In this document: piece by piece, positions 55,910 to 63,926 of the stretch
Layout of the letters: every line of letters begins with the position of its first letter
Numbering within the stretch: position 1 is the first letter of the stretch
DNA from: Deltaproteobacteria bacterium
GTDB lineage: Bacteria; Desulfobacterota; Desulfuromonadia; Desulfuromonadales; JAAYDE01
Reading direction: 5' to 3'
NCBI GenBank assembly: GCA_012729375.1
Contig: JAAYDE010000046.1
Location: 1-63,926, forward strand
DNA: 63,926 nucleotides
Translations under genes and position numbers: made by a program
The notes under the pieces: generated by a model
Told to the model about the DNA's origin: nothing
Database searches by the model: none
Seen by the model: the letters and a program-made list of their open reading frames with translations, nothing else

Positions 55910-56911
55910 ATGACGAAAAAAGTACTTATGACCATTTGCGGCGTCTTTTTCCTGTTGATGTCCGTTGGCGAAAGCCAAGCGGTTCAGATCAAACTGGCCA
56001 CCGTCGCTCCGGAAGGCTCCCTGTGGATGGAAGGGATGCGCAGGGGGGCGGAGGAGATCAAGAAGCGGACCGGGGGACGGGTGCAGATCAAGCTCTTCGG
56101 CGGCGGGGTGATGGGCAATGAAAACAGCGTTCTGCGCAAAATCCGCATCGGCCAGCTGCAGGGCGGAGCCTTTACCGCCGGCGGCTTGTCCAACGTCTGT
56201 GCCGATCTGCGCCTCTACGGTTTGCCGATGGTGTTCCACTCCTTGGACGAGGTCGATTACGTCCGCGCCCGGATGGATCAGGTTCTGCTGGCCGAAATGG
56301 CGAAGGCCGGTTTTGTCAGCTTTGGGTTCGGGGAAGGGGGGTTCGCTCTGCTGATGTCCCATGAGCCGGTCCGCTCCCTGAAGGACATGAAGGGGAAAAA
56401 GGTGTGGATTCCCGCGGATGACCGTATCAGCGAGGTGGCCATGAAACATCTCGGTCTTTCTCCCGTGGTCCTGCCTATCACCGATGTGTTGACCGGTCTG
56501 CAGACCGGATTGCTTGACATCGTCGAAACCTCGCCGATCGGCGCCATCGCTTTCCAATGGCATGTGAAGACCCGCTATATTACCGACGCACCCTTGGCTT
56601 ATATCTTCGCCACGTTGGTCATCGACAAGAGGGTTTTCGATAAAATAGAGCCCGCCGACGGGGAGATCCTGCGCGAAGTGATGACGCGGATATATAAGGA
56701 ATTCGACCGGCAGAATCGAGCCGATAACGAGGCCGCCCTTGCCGCCCTGCTCAAACAGGGGCTGAAAATCGTCCAGCCGGCGGACGGCGAGCTGACGCTG
56801 TGGCGGGAAAAAGCCGACCAGGTCAATCGCGGTCTCGAGAAAGAGGGGGCTTTCACGCCAGCCCTGTACCACCAATTGCTGGGTCATCTGGCCGAATTCC
56901 GTAAAAAATGA
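55910..56911 (+). CDS. TRAP transporter substrate-binding protein (DctP/TatP type)
   Basis: 333 residues. A signal peptide (about 1-24), then the DctP pattern: IKLATVAPEGSLWMEGM, GGRVQIKLFGGGVMG, LYGLPMVFHSLDEVDYVRARMD and the carboxylate-site region DVLTGLQTGLLDIVETSP. It binds the ligand in the periplasm. Lying next to TatT, it fits the TatP branch; the ligand-binding Arg seen in DctP cannot be confirmed by eye. GAGGAGG precedes ATG 55910. Confidence 0.88.
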   Translation: MTKKVLMTICGVFFLLMSVGESQAVQIKLATVAPEGSLWMEGMRRGAEEIKKRTGGRVQIKLFGGGVMGNENSVLRKIRIGQLQGGAFTAGGLSNVCADLRLYGLPMVFHSLDEVDYVRARMDQVLLAEMAKAGFVSFGFGEGGFALLMSHEPVRSLKDMKGKKVWIPADDRISEVAMKHLGLSPVVLPITDVLTGLQTGLLDIVETSPIGAIAFQWHVKTRYITDAPLAYIFATLVIDKRVFDKIEPADGEILREVMTRIYKEFDRQNRADNEAALAALLKQGLKIVQPADGELTLWREKADQVNRGLEKEGAFTPALYHQLLGHLAEFRKK

Positions 56912-56939
56912 TCGGAACTGATAGGCAACGGTGTCATCG

Positions 56940-57461
56940 ATGATGGTTTCGGCAACCGACAAAGGGCTGCTGTTCTGGCTGCGCCGCATCGGGATGATGA
57001 TCGAGGATGCTCTGCTCATCCTTTTTCTCTCGCTGATGATTGTTTTGGCCTGCGGACAGATCGTACTGCGTAATTTCTTCAGTATCGGTCTGGTGTGGGC
57101 CGATGGCCTGCTGCAGATTTCCGTTTTGTGGCTCGGTCTGCTCGGCGCAATGGTGGCCAGCCGGGACGACAACCATATCAAAATCGATGTGCTGAGCCGC
57201 TTCTTCCCGGAAAAAATGCAGATCCCCATCCGCCTTTTGAGCCATCTTTTCACCGCCGCCATCTGTGGGATCCTCGCCTGGCAGTCCTTCCTTTTCGTGC
57301 GCAGTGAATATGCCTTCGGCACGACCGGGGTCGGCAAATATCCGATCTGGATCTTTCAGTCCATCCTCCCCATCGCTTTCGGCCTCATCTCCTACCGTTA
57401 TGCGCTGAATTTCCTGTCTCTGCTGCGCTGTTCCGGAAAAGAAGGAAAGAAGAGCCGATGA
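56940..57461 (+). CDS. TRAP transporter small membrane subunit (DctQ)
   Basis: 173 residues with four hydrophobic segments (about 20-40, 55-75, 90-110 and 135-155) and the WLGLLGAMVASRDDNHIKIDVLSRFFP signature of DctQ. ATG 56940 is chosen; a GTG three codons earlier is possible. The dctM start overlaps its stop by four bases (ATGA), so the two are made together. Confidence 0.88.
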   Translation: MMVSATDKGLLFWLRRIGMMIEDALLILFLSLMIVLACGQIVLRNFFSIGLVWADGLLQISVLWLGLLGAMVASRDDNHIKIDVLSRFFPEKMQIPIRLLSHLFTAAICGILAWQSFLFVRSEYAFGTTGVGKYPIWIFQSILPIAFGLISYRYALNFLSLLRCSGKEGKKSR

Positions 57462-58732
57462 TTCCCTCCATCCTTCTCATCCTGCTGGCCTTGGTCGGCG
57501 TGCCCCTCTTCGTCATCATTGCCGCGGCGGCTCTGTGGGGTTTCCATTCCAGCGGCATCGATCTGAGCGTGGTCGCCATCGAGATCTACCGGATAGCCGA
57601 AACGCCGGTACTGCTGGCCATCCCCCTGTTCACCTTCGCCGGCTATCTGCTGAGCGAAAGCCAGGCGCCGCAACGGCTGATGCGCCTGACCCAGTCTCTG
57701 ATCGGCTGGCTACCCGGTGGTCTGGCCATCGTCTCCCTCGGGGTGTGTGCCGCTTTCACCGCTTTTACCGGAGCCTCAGGGGTGACCATCATCGCCCTGG
57801 GGGCGCTTCTCTACCCGGCCATGGAGGAAGCGGGCTATCCGCAGAAGTTCAATCTCGGCCTGATCACCACGTCGGGGAGCCTGGGGTTGCTTTTCGCTCC
57901 CTCCCTGCCGCTGATCCTTTACGGCATCGTCGCCCAACAGATGAATCTGGGCCAGCCGGTGGCCATCGAGGATCTCTTTCTGGCGGGCATTTTTCCCGGC
58001 TTGCTGATGCTGGTGCTCCTGTCTTTGTGGAGCGTATGGGCCAACCGCGGCAACCGCATTCCCCTGAGTCGTTTCAAGTGGCGGGATGTCGGCTCCTCGA
58101 TCCGCAACGCGGCCTGGGAACTGCCCTTGCCGATCTTTGTTCTGGGGGGGATCTACGGCGGGTTCTTTGCCGTTTCCGAGGCGGCGGCGATGACCGCCCT
58201 CTATGTGCTGGTGGTCGAGGTGATCATCCTGCGCGAGATCTCTTTAAGGCGTCTGCCGTCCATCATGCGCAAGTCGATGGTCCTGGTCGGCGGCATTTTG
58301 GTGATCCTTGCCGTGTCCCTGGCCTCGGCCAACTACATGATCGATGCCGGCATACCGACCCGGCTTTTTGAGCTTATCAACGCCCATGTCAGCAGCCGCC
58401 TCACCTTTCTGATTCTTCTCAACATCTTTCTGCTGCTGCTCGGGGCTCTGCTCGATATCTTTTCGGCTTTGGTGCTGGTTGTGCCCCTCATTCTTCCTGT
58501 CGCCGTCGGTTACGGTATCCACCCGGTCCATTTGGGCATCATCTTTCTGGCTAACATGCAGATCGGTTACCTTACCCCGCCGGTCGGCCTCAATCTTTTT
58601 ATCTCCGGCTACCGTTTCAAAAAGCCGATCAGTGAGGTCTACTGGTCAACCCTGCCTTTTTTCCTGATCCTGCTCTGCTCGGTTTTGGTTATCACCTACT
58701 GGCCGGCCCTGTCCCTGGTGCTGTTGCACTGA
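57458..58732 (+). CDS. TRAP transporter large membrane subunit (DctM)
   Basis: 424 residues, about 11-12 membrane helices. Signature stretches include GASGVTIIALGALLYPAMEEAGYPQKFNLGL, TSGSLGLLFAPSLPLILYGI and YLTPPVGLNLFIS. It forms the sodium-driven pore with DctQ. No extra domain is fused. The region to the next gene (58733-58861) is short and holds no clear terminator. Confidence 0.93.
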   Translation: MIPSILLILLALVGVPLFVIIAAAALWGFHSSGIDLSVVAIEIYRIAETPVLLAIPLFTFAGYLLSESQAPQRLMRLTQSLIGWLPGGLAIVSLGVCAAFTAFTGASGVTIIALGALLYPAMEEAGYPQKFNLGLITTSGSLGLLFAPSLPLILYGIVAQQMNLGQPVAIEDLFLAGIFPGLLMLVLLSLWSVWANRGNRIPLSRFKWRDVGSSIRNAAWELPLPIFVLGGIYGGFFAVSEAAAMTALYVLVVEVIILREISLRRLPSIMRKSMVLVGGILVILAVSLASANYMIDAGIPTRLFELINAHVSSRLTFLILLNIFLLLLGALLDIFSALVLVVPLILPVAVGYGIHPVHLGIIFLANMQIGYLTPPVGLNLFISGYRFKKPISEVYWSTLPFFLILLCSVLVITYWPALSLVLLH

Positions 58733-58861
58733 GCCGTTGCCGAAGCGGCGCCGTCCGTAGCGCGTTTGCAGTCATTCCGCGGGGGATTTGTGTGTTAAAC
58801 TGGTAGGCGCTATCCGGGGGATTTCCGGGAAGCCCACAATACCCCCTTTTATGGGGACGCA

Positions 58862-60007
58862 ATGAAACCTCCTCCACACCTGCTGATATATTCCCAGCGA
58901 TTCAGCGCCTATTCCTATGGGGATTACCACCCGTTCAAGGTGCAGCGCTACCGCATGACCTTTGAGCTGATGAGGGAATTGGGGCTGACGGAGCCGCCCG
59001 CGGCGGAAATGCGGGAATGCCCCATGGCCGAGGAAGAAGCGCTGCTGCGCTTCCATCGCCCCGACTATCTGGCCGCGCTGGCCGGATACAATGAACCGGG
59101 GGCTGCGGGCGCCGACTTTTTCTTCGGTCTGGGGGATATGGAAAACCCTGTCTTCGAAGGGGTCTATGATTGGGCGCGGCTGGCCTGCGGCGGCACCCTT
59201 GAGGCGGTCCGGCAGGTTGCCCACGGCTGTCGCATCGCCTTCAACATGGCCGGCGGCTGGCATCATGCCCAACCGGCGCGGGCCTCGGGGTTCAGTTATA
59301 TCAACGATGCCGTGGTCGCCATCAAGGAACTGCTGCGGCGGCGCAAGAGGGTCGCCTATGTCGATCTTGATGCCCACCACGGGGACGGTGTGCAGAACGC
59401 CTTTAACGACAACGACCGGGTGCTGACTATCTCGGTGCATGAGACGGGGCGGGATTTTTTTCCGCAAACCGGCTTCGTTCGCGAGATGGGGCGGGGAAAA
59501 GGGTACGGTTATGCCGTCAACGTGCCCCTGCGCGCCCATAGCGACGATGTCATCCTGGAACAGGCGCTGCGGCGGATTATCCTGCCACTGCTGTCAGCTT
59601 TCCAGCCCGACATCCTGATTACCCAGATGGGCGCCGATTTTCTGCGCACCGACCCTCTCACCCGACTGGAGGGGACGACGGGGTTCTTCGAACTGGCGGC
59701 TCGTTCCTTCCGCGCCACCGGCATCCCCTGGGTGATACTCGGCGGCGGCGGCTACGACTGGATCAACGTGGCCCGCGCCTGGACCCTGGTTTGGGGGGCG
59801 GCCCTGGATGTCAGCCTTGGCGACGAGCTGCCCGAAAGGTTCCGCCACCTGCTTGCCGAACAGGGGATTCGGGCCTACCGGTTGCGGGATCTTCCCCACA
59901 CGGCGTTCCCCAGCGATTTTTACCCGGCTCAGGAATCCTTTGAGCAGGTCCTCGATTTTCTGGAGAGGAAGATTTTTCCTTTGCACGGCATCAAACCGGG
60001 AGGATAA
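58862..60007 (+). CDS. AcuC-like histone-deacetylase family protein
   Basis: 381 residues. Class I HDAC-type zinc hydrolase: GGWHHAQ (His-His), DLDAHHGDGVQ with zinc Asp and His, QMGADFLRTDPL with the second zinc Asp, and a Tyr in GGGGYDW. It removes acetyl groups from lysines; AcuC relatives act on acetyl-CoA synthetase. The C-terminal 60 residues (PSDFYPAQESFEQVLDF) complete the AcuC form. Its stop lies two bases before the next start, with GGAGG inside its own last codons, so coupling is likely. Confidence 0.9.
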   Translation: MKPPPHLLIYSQRFSAYSYGDYHPFKVQRYRMTFELMRELGLTEPPAAEMRECPMAEEEALLRFHRPDYLAALAGYNEPGAAGADFFFGLGDMENPVFEGVYDWARLACGGTLEAVRQVAHGCRIAFNMAGGWHHAQPARASGFSYINDAVVAIKELLRRRKRVAYVDLDAHHGDGVQNAFNDNDRVLTISVHETGRDFFPQTGFVREMGRGKGYGYAVNVPLRAHSDDVILEQALRRIILPLLSAFQPDILITQMGADFLRTDPLTRLEGTTGFFELAARSFRATGIPWVILGGGGYDWINVARAWTLVWGAALDVSLGDELPERFRHLLAEQGIRAYRLRDLPHTAFPSDFYPAQESFEQVLDFLERKIFPLHGIKPGG

Positions 60008-60009
60008 AC

Positions 60010-60831
60010 GTGAAAACGGCTCCCCTTGTCGATTCCACGGGCACTCCGCTCAATTCACTCCTCGATATCAACCGGCTTCCGCCGGCGGAGAAGGAAGCCG
60101 TCTACCGCAGCCTCCTGCCGGAGGCCCTGTGCGCGGAATTCGGCATCGACCCAGTGACCTTCAAAGGGCGAGAGGACGGCCTCCGCAAGGTGGAAATCAT
60201 CGCTCCCCGGGGCCTCGGCCTGGTGCGCATCGAGGTCCGCCGCTCCCCGGAGGAGGACTGTATCTTTTTCACCGAGTTGGCCGATACCCACTACCTGCAG
60301 ATAGAGCTTTCCTTCTTTCTGACCAACGACCCATCTGCCCCCCGTTTTGACATCGACCGGGACGCCATGGGGCGCAGCAACCATTTCGGCTCCTGCCGCC
60401 GCAACATCGGCGAAGAGGTCCGCGCTCTCCAGGCCGGCCTGGCTCCGCACCAGGTGCGGCGCGGCAAGGGGCTGTTCCGCCCCTTCCTGCCCCGGTTGGA
60501 GGCCTTGGCCGCCTCCCTGGGGGCGGAGATGATTGTCACCGAGGCCCTTTGCTACGCCAACGCCATCCAGTACGAAAAGCACGGTTTCGATTATGTCACC
60601 GGCAAGGCCTTAATGCAGTGGATCGATCGTGAGTTTCGCCCCGGCGGCATTCTCTATCGGCGGCTGGATGGAACCACTCCTTTCCGGCAGCCGGGCATGG
60701 AGAAGACGGTGCGGGGGAGGAGCTGGGCGATACACGACGGAATCCTGGATCAGCCCTGGGATGAGGTCATCCTGTACAAGAGAATCGGCGAGGATGCCGG
60801 AGTAGACAGCTTCCCGACCAAAACCTATTGA
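60010..60831 (+). CDS. GNAT-like acetyltransferase-related protein, coupled to the deacetylase
   Basis: 273 residues. The start is GTG 60010, set by GGAGG six bases upstream. The middle (about 150-200, LFRPFLPRLEALAASLGAEMIVTEALCYANAIQYEKHGFDYVTG) looks like the C-terminal motif of GNAT enzymes (ANAIQYEKHGF). The N-terminal half (IIAPRGLGLVRIEVRRSPEEDCIFFTELADTHYLQIELSFFL) is not recognised. Adjacent to an AcuC-like deacetylase, it may provide the opposing acetylation (AcuA-like role), but the acetyl-CoA loop was not clearly seen. A non-catalytic role remains possible. Confidence 0.6.
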   Translation: MKTAPLVDSTGTPLNSLLDINRLPPAEKEAVYRSLLPEALCAEFGIDPVTFKGREDGLRKVEIIAPRGLGLVRIEVRRSPEEDCIFFTELADTHYLQIELSFFLTNDPSAPRFDIDRDAMGRSNHFGSCRRNIGEEVRALQAGLAPHQVRRGKGLFRPFLPRLEALAASLGAEMIVTEALCYANAIQYEKHGFDYVTGKALMQWIDREFRPGGILYRRLDGTTPFRQPGMEKTVRGRSWAIHDGILDQPWDEVILYKRIGEDAGVDSFPTKTY

Positions 60832-60849
60832 GGAAAAGAGGACACTCGC

Positions 60850-60948
60850 ATGTTCGGATTCAAGATCGGGGACATCTTTTTCATCTTTTTGATCTGCCTG
60901 CTTATTGCCGGGCTGGTTTCCCTTTCCCGCTATTTCCGCAACCGTTGA
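60850..60948 (+). CDS. 32-residue single-helix membrane peptide
   Basis: A small gene 18 bases after the GNAT-like gene. GAGG lies about ten bases ahead of ATG 60850. The peptide starts MFGFKIGDIFFIFLICLLIAG and ends RYFRNR: one membrane helix with a basic tail, which suggests an inside-positive C-terminus. It weakly recalls a TatA N-terminus (MFGxxxxE/D) but is too short. Function unknown. Probably part of the same transcript as the deacetylase pair. Confidence 0.55.
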   Translation: MFGFKIGDIFFIFLICLLIAGLVSLSRYFRNR

Positions 60949-61141
60949 GGGGCGAAGGTTCGGGGAGGGCCTTGACGGCCTTTGGGTGAATCGCCGCCGG
61001 ATGCGCCGGCGCGGGAATAGCGCGGATTCCGTGTTGAAAACGTAAACGGCTCTTGAAATCGGCGGATAAACCAAGGATAATCACCCTCCCGAGCTCTATG
61101 TAATGCGAAACATATCAAATCGAAACAAGAAGGATTGCAGG

Positions 61142-62446
61142 ATGAATCCCGTTGCCGCTGAAATGAACGCCACCCTGGCCGCCAAGAGTCCCCATCTTAT
61201 CGAGCTGCTTTCCGAGTTGGGCAAAAACATCTTCTTCCCCAAGGGCATACTTTCCCAGTCGGCTGAGGCCAAAGCCAAGGCCCATCGCTTCAATGCCACC
61301 ATCGGCATCGCCACGGAAGGGGAAAAACCGATGTACCTCCCCTGCATCCACAAGCACTTCCGCGTCTGCGACCCGGCCCAACTCTATCCCTATGCGCCGC
61401 CGGCGGGGAAACCCGAACTGCGTCAGCTGTGGCGGGAGAAGATGCTCCGCGAAAACCCGAGCCTTGCCGGAAAGCATTTCAGCCTGCCTATCGTCACCAA
61501 CGCCCTGACCCACGGCCTGTCCCTGGTCGGCGACCTCTTCATCGATCCCGGCGACCATCTCATCCTGCCCGACCAGATGTGGGGGAACTACCGCCTTACC
61601 TTTGGTGTCTGCAAAAAAGGGATTTTCCGCACCTATCCTTTCTTCGTTGCCGGCAACGGCTTCAATTGCGCCGGTTTCCGGGAGACGCTGGCCGCCACCG
61701 CCCAGGAAAAGGGGAAAGCTTTCGTGCTTCTCAACTTCCCCAACAACCCCACGGGCTATACCCCAACCGTCGCCGAAGGAGAGGCTATCGTTGCGGCGAT
61801 TCTCCAGGTTGCGGAAACGGGATGCAACATCGTCGCCGTCACCGATGATGCCTATTTCGGGCTTTTCTACGAAAACTCCCTCAAGGAATCCCTTTTCGGC
61901 CGGCTGGCCAACCTCCACCCCAGGGTTTTGGCGGTCAAGATCGACGGCGCCACCAAAGAGGAATTCGTCTGGGGGTTCCGTACCGGTTTTGTCACCTTCG
62001 CCGACGGCTCCTGCGGGGAGAATCCGGCGGTCCTCGATGTTCTCGAGAAAAAAACCATGGGCCTGATTCGGGCCGGCATCTCCAACTCTCCCCACCCTTC
62101 CCAGACCCTGGTTCTCGAAGCGCTTCGCTCCCCCGATTTCCCCCGGGAGAAAGAAGCGAAGTTCCACATACTCCAGGATCGCGCTCTGGAGGTGAAACGG
62201 GTGCTTGCCCAGGACAAATATGCAGCGGCGTGGGATTATTATCCCTTCAACTCCGGTTATTTCATGTGCCTGAAGCTGAAAACGGTGGACGCCGAGGCGT
62301 TGCGGGTGCATCTTCTCGACCGCTACGGGGTCGGCACCATCGCCAACAACGCCACCGATCTGCGCATCGCCTTTTCCTGTATCGCCAAGGAAAACATCAC
62401 CGAGCTCTTTGATCTGATCTTCCAGGGGATCAAGGACCTCGCCTGA
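61142..62446 (+). CDS. Pyridoxal-phosphate aminotransferase class I/II
   Basis: 434 residues. PLP-fold landmarks are LNFPNNPTGYTP, VTDDAYFGLFY, the lysine in KIDGATKEEFVWGFRTGFVTF and the C-terminal arginine in DLRIAFSC. The N-terminal 60 residues are unlike the common aspartate aminotransferases. The substrate cannot be told. ATG 61142 has AAGG about 12 bases upstream. Monocistronic, between the small membrane peptide and the poly(A)/CCA polymerase, with a terminator after it. Confidence 0.85.
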   Translation: MNPVAAEMNATLAAKSPHLIELLSELGKNIFFPKGILSQSAEAKAKAHRFNATIGIATEGEKPMYLPCIHKHFRVCDPAQLYPYAPPAGKPELRQLWREKMLRENPSLAGKHFSLPIVTNALTHGLSLVGDLFIDPGDHLILPDQMWGNYRLTFGVCKKGIFRTYPFFVAGNGFNCAGFRETLAATAQEKGKAFVLLNFPNNPTGYTPTVAEGEAIVAAILQVAETGCNIVAVTDDAYFGLFYENSLKESLFGRLANLHPRVLAVKIDGATKEEFVWGFRTGFVTFADGSCGENPAVLDVLEKKTMGLIRAGISNSPHPSQTLVLEALRSPDFPREKEAKFHILQDRALEVKRVLAQDKYAAAWDYYPFNSGYFMCLKLKTVDAEALRVHLLDRYGVGTIANNATDLRIAFSCIAKENITELFDLIFQGIKDLA

Positions 62447-62455
62447 TCGCAAAAG

Positions 62456-62478
62456 GGCCGGCACTGCCGGCCTTTTTT
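62456..62478 (+). terminator. Terminator after the aminotransferase
   Basis: Stem GGCCGGC/GCCGGCC (62456-62462, 62466-62472) with loop ACT, followed by T6; AAAA upstream can extend the stem. Confidence 0.9.
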
Positions 62479-62496
62479 AATTTATGGTAGGTGGGG

Positions 62497-63813
62497 ATGG
62501 AAAAAAACAGAGATGCTCCGCTTCGCGACTTCCTCGCCGGGATGCCGGAACTGGCGGCCCTTGGCGGACTTTTGGAACCCGGCCAGGAGTGCTATCTGGT
62601 CGGCGGCCTGGTGCGGGATCTCCTCCTCGGGCGCAGCATCGCCATGGGCGACATCGACCTGCTGACGTCCGGCGACCCTTCCCCTTTGGCCCGCCGGTTC
62701 GCCGCCCGGATCCACGGCCATTTCTTCTTCATGGACGAAGAGCGCGGCCACAGCCGGGTCGTGGTTTCCGCCAGGAAAGAGATGCCCGCCTTCGATTTTG
62801 CGCCGTTCCGCGCCGCCGACCTGGCGGGAGATCTCGGGGCGCGGGATTTTACCCTCAACGCCCTTGCCTGGCCGCTACATCTGCCGCCGGCGCAGGGACG
62901 GCTTATCGATCCTCTGGAAGGCTGGAATGATTGCAGGATGGGGCTTTTGCGCCGCTGCGCCCCTGACGTCCTGCAAGCAGACCCCCTGCGGGTGCTGCGT
63001 GGCGTGCGTCTCGCCGTCCAACTCAATTTTGCCATGGAGGAGGAGACGCAACGGCTGATGGAAGAGGCCGTCCCGGGCCTGCGGCGCGTCGCCGGAGAAA
63101 GAATACTTGCCGAACTGGGAAAAATTTTCTCCTCCGCCGATGTTCTTCGCGGCGCCGCCCTGCTCAGGGAAGTTGGCTGTCTGGCCTTTTTTTTCGGTCC
63201 GGCAACGGCGCCGGAAAAGGCGTTTGCCGGCGCTCTGGAGCTGCTGAAAAGAACTGAAACCTGTTTTCGTATCTTCCCTGAAATATGGCTGGCGGAAGAG
63301 ATCGAGAACGGCTGGAGCCGCGCTGCTCTGCTGCGGTTCGCCGCCCTGCTGCAGGGCTGCGGCGTCGCCAAAGAGGATGGAGGATGGCAACAAACGCTTC
63401 CCTTCAGCCGGAACTCACGGCACATGATCGGGGATTTGGCGACTGTTCCGGCGGGGCTTTGCGATGACTACCTTTCGCTGATATCTTCGAATCGGGGGAA
63501 GGCTTTGTGGCTTTGTGCCCAAGGGAAACATCCCCTGGAGAAGATGATCTTCGCATTCCTTCTGGCCGGTGATAAGGTGGAACCTTATCGGGATGGGCTT
63601 GACGAAGCTTTTTATCTCTGGGAGGAGCATGTCGTCGAGGGGAGGATTCCTCCTCTGGTTTCAGCGGAGGAATTGCGCAAGAGGTTTGGTCTTCCCGCCG
63701 GGCCGCGGATCGGCGAGCTGTTGCGGCGGCTCGCTGAAGAGGAAATCTCCGGGGAAGTTGGCAGCCGCGAGGAGGCCCTGAAGTGGCTCCGGCGGGAGCT
63801 AGAAAGGGATTGA
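62497..63813 (+). CDS. Poly(A) polymerase / tRNA nucleotidyltransferase family protein
   Basis: 438 residues. The class II nucleotidyltransferase head is complete: YLVGGLVRDLLLGR (about 33-46), the GDIDLL carboxylates, RVVVSAR, DFTLNALAWPL and ADPLRVLRGVRLAVQL. The C-terminal half is helical and poorly conserved, with a long uncertain region. It could be poly(A) polymerase or a CCA-adding enzyme; the three tRNA genes here already encode CCA. ATG 62497 is chosen over a GTG two codons earlier. The tRNA-Gly promoter overlaps its stop codon. Confidence 0.88.
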   Translation: MEKNRDAPLRDFLAGMPELAALGGLLEPGQECYLVGGLVRDLLLGRSIAMGDIDLLTSGDPSPLARRFAARIHGHFFFMDEERGHSRVVVSARKEMPAFDFAPFRAADLAGDLGARDFTLNALAWPLHLPPAQGRLIDPLEGWNDCRMGLLRRCAPDVLQADPLRVLRGVRLAVQLNFAMEEETQRLMEEAVPGLRRVAGERILAELGKIFSSADVLRGAALLREVGCLAFFFGPATAPEKAFAGALELLKRTETCFRIFPEIWLAEEIENGWSRAALLRFAALLQGCGVAKEDGGWQQTLPFSRNSRHMIGDLATVPAGLCDDYLSLISSNRGKALWLCAQGKHPLEKMIFAFLLAGDKVEPYRDGLDEAFYLWEEHVVEGRIPPLVSAEELRKRFGLPAGPRIGELLRRLAEEEISGEVGSREEALKWLRRELERD

Positions 63814-63839
63814 CAACAAAAAAGGCCGCCCCTTATAAT
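63810..63839 (+). promoter_or_regulatory. Consensus promoter of tRNA-Gly
   Basis: TTGACA (63810-63815) and TATAAT (63834-63839), both perfect, with an 18-base spacer. The -35 box overlaps the stop of the upstream gene. The tRNA begins 12 bases after the -10 box. Confidence 0.85.
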
Positions 63840-63850
63840 CGCCCCACAAT

Positions 63851-63925
<75 letters not shown>

Positions 63926-63926
63926 A

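Overview
The window reads as chromosomal core genome of a Gram-negative anaerobe close to the Geobacter / Desulfuromonas / Pelobacter group (Desulfuromonadales). This is inferred from gene content and order, not from a database search. The pointers are a ferredoxin-linked 2-oxoglutarate oxidoreductase (korDABC) behind malate dehydrogenase, AcnB, a GTP-type PEP carboxykinase, a GsuK-like K+ channel, c-di-GMP proteins, a glnB-glnA pair behind a sigma-54-type promoter, lipid A synthesis (lpxA), ExbB/ExbD and FadL. Coding sequence is GC-rich; the few AT-rich patches are promoters and the stretch behind tRNA-Arg. No prophage, insertion sequence or CRISPR array was seen.

Layout. 1-4.7 kb: end of an unknown gene, HIT protein, PEPCK, a coiled-coil protein, a DUF309 protein and fructose-1,6-bisphosphatase. 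4.7-8.6 kb (minus): mdh-korDABC. 8.9-16.9 kb (minus): hisS-aspS-LysM lipoprotein, then comEC with a REC-GGDEF regulator. 17-19.6 kb: acnB. 19.7-25.5 kb: DUF3617 protein, XRE regulator, thiamine-binding-like protein, then an lpxA / HEAT-repeat / HD-GYP operon on minus. 25.6-30.2 kb: DUF2148 protein, NUDIX, glnB-glnA, convergent thrC. 30.5-34.5 kb: second HIT protein, ExbB/ExbD pair, ROK sugar kinase, pfkA and a 57-residue gene. 34.6-39 kb: bifunctional proline dehydrogenase/P5C dehydrogenase and FadL. 39-47 kb: tRNA-Val, thrS-infC-rpmI-rplT-pheST-ihfA-merR. 47-50.3 kb: pcm, a YqaA-like membrane protein, nlpD, rpoS and tRNA-Arg(CCT), in an order like the enterobacterial pcm-nlpD-rpoS locus. 50.3-54.9 kb: AT-rich stretch, a small beta-grasp-like protein, an SdiA-regulated-family protein, a K+ channel and a membrane-anchored protein. 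55-58.7 kb: a TRAP transporter with a TatT subunit. 58.9-63.9 kb: an AcuC-like deacetylase coupled to a GNAT-like protein, a 32-residue membrane peptide, an aminotransferase, a poly(A)/CCA polymerase-family enzyme and tRNA-Gly(CCC).

How it works together. The central carbon genes (PEPCK, Fbp, Pfk, sugar kinase, AcnB, Mdh, Kor) describe a TCA cycle whose 2-oxoglutarate step reduces ferredoxin, plus gluconeogenesis. GlnB/GlnA and PutA cover nitrogen and proline use. The translation block carries layered RNA-level signals: infC has no ordinary start codon at its ribosome-binding site and probably begins at AUA, rpmI-rplT has a leader with two competing hairpins, and two terminators stand before pheS.

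Most worth following: a 17-bp motif shared by the XRE regulator's own promoter and the putA-fadL gap; the lpxA/HEAT/HD-GYP operon, whose two regulatory proteins appear to share an N-terminal module; the deacetylase/acetyltransferase-like pair; and two small genes of 57 and 32 codons.
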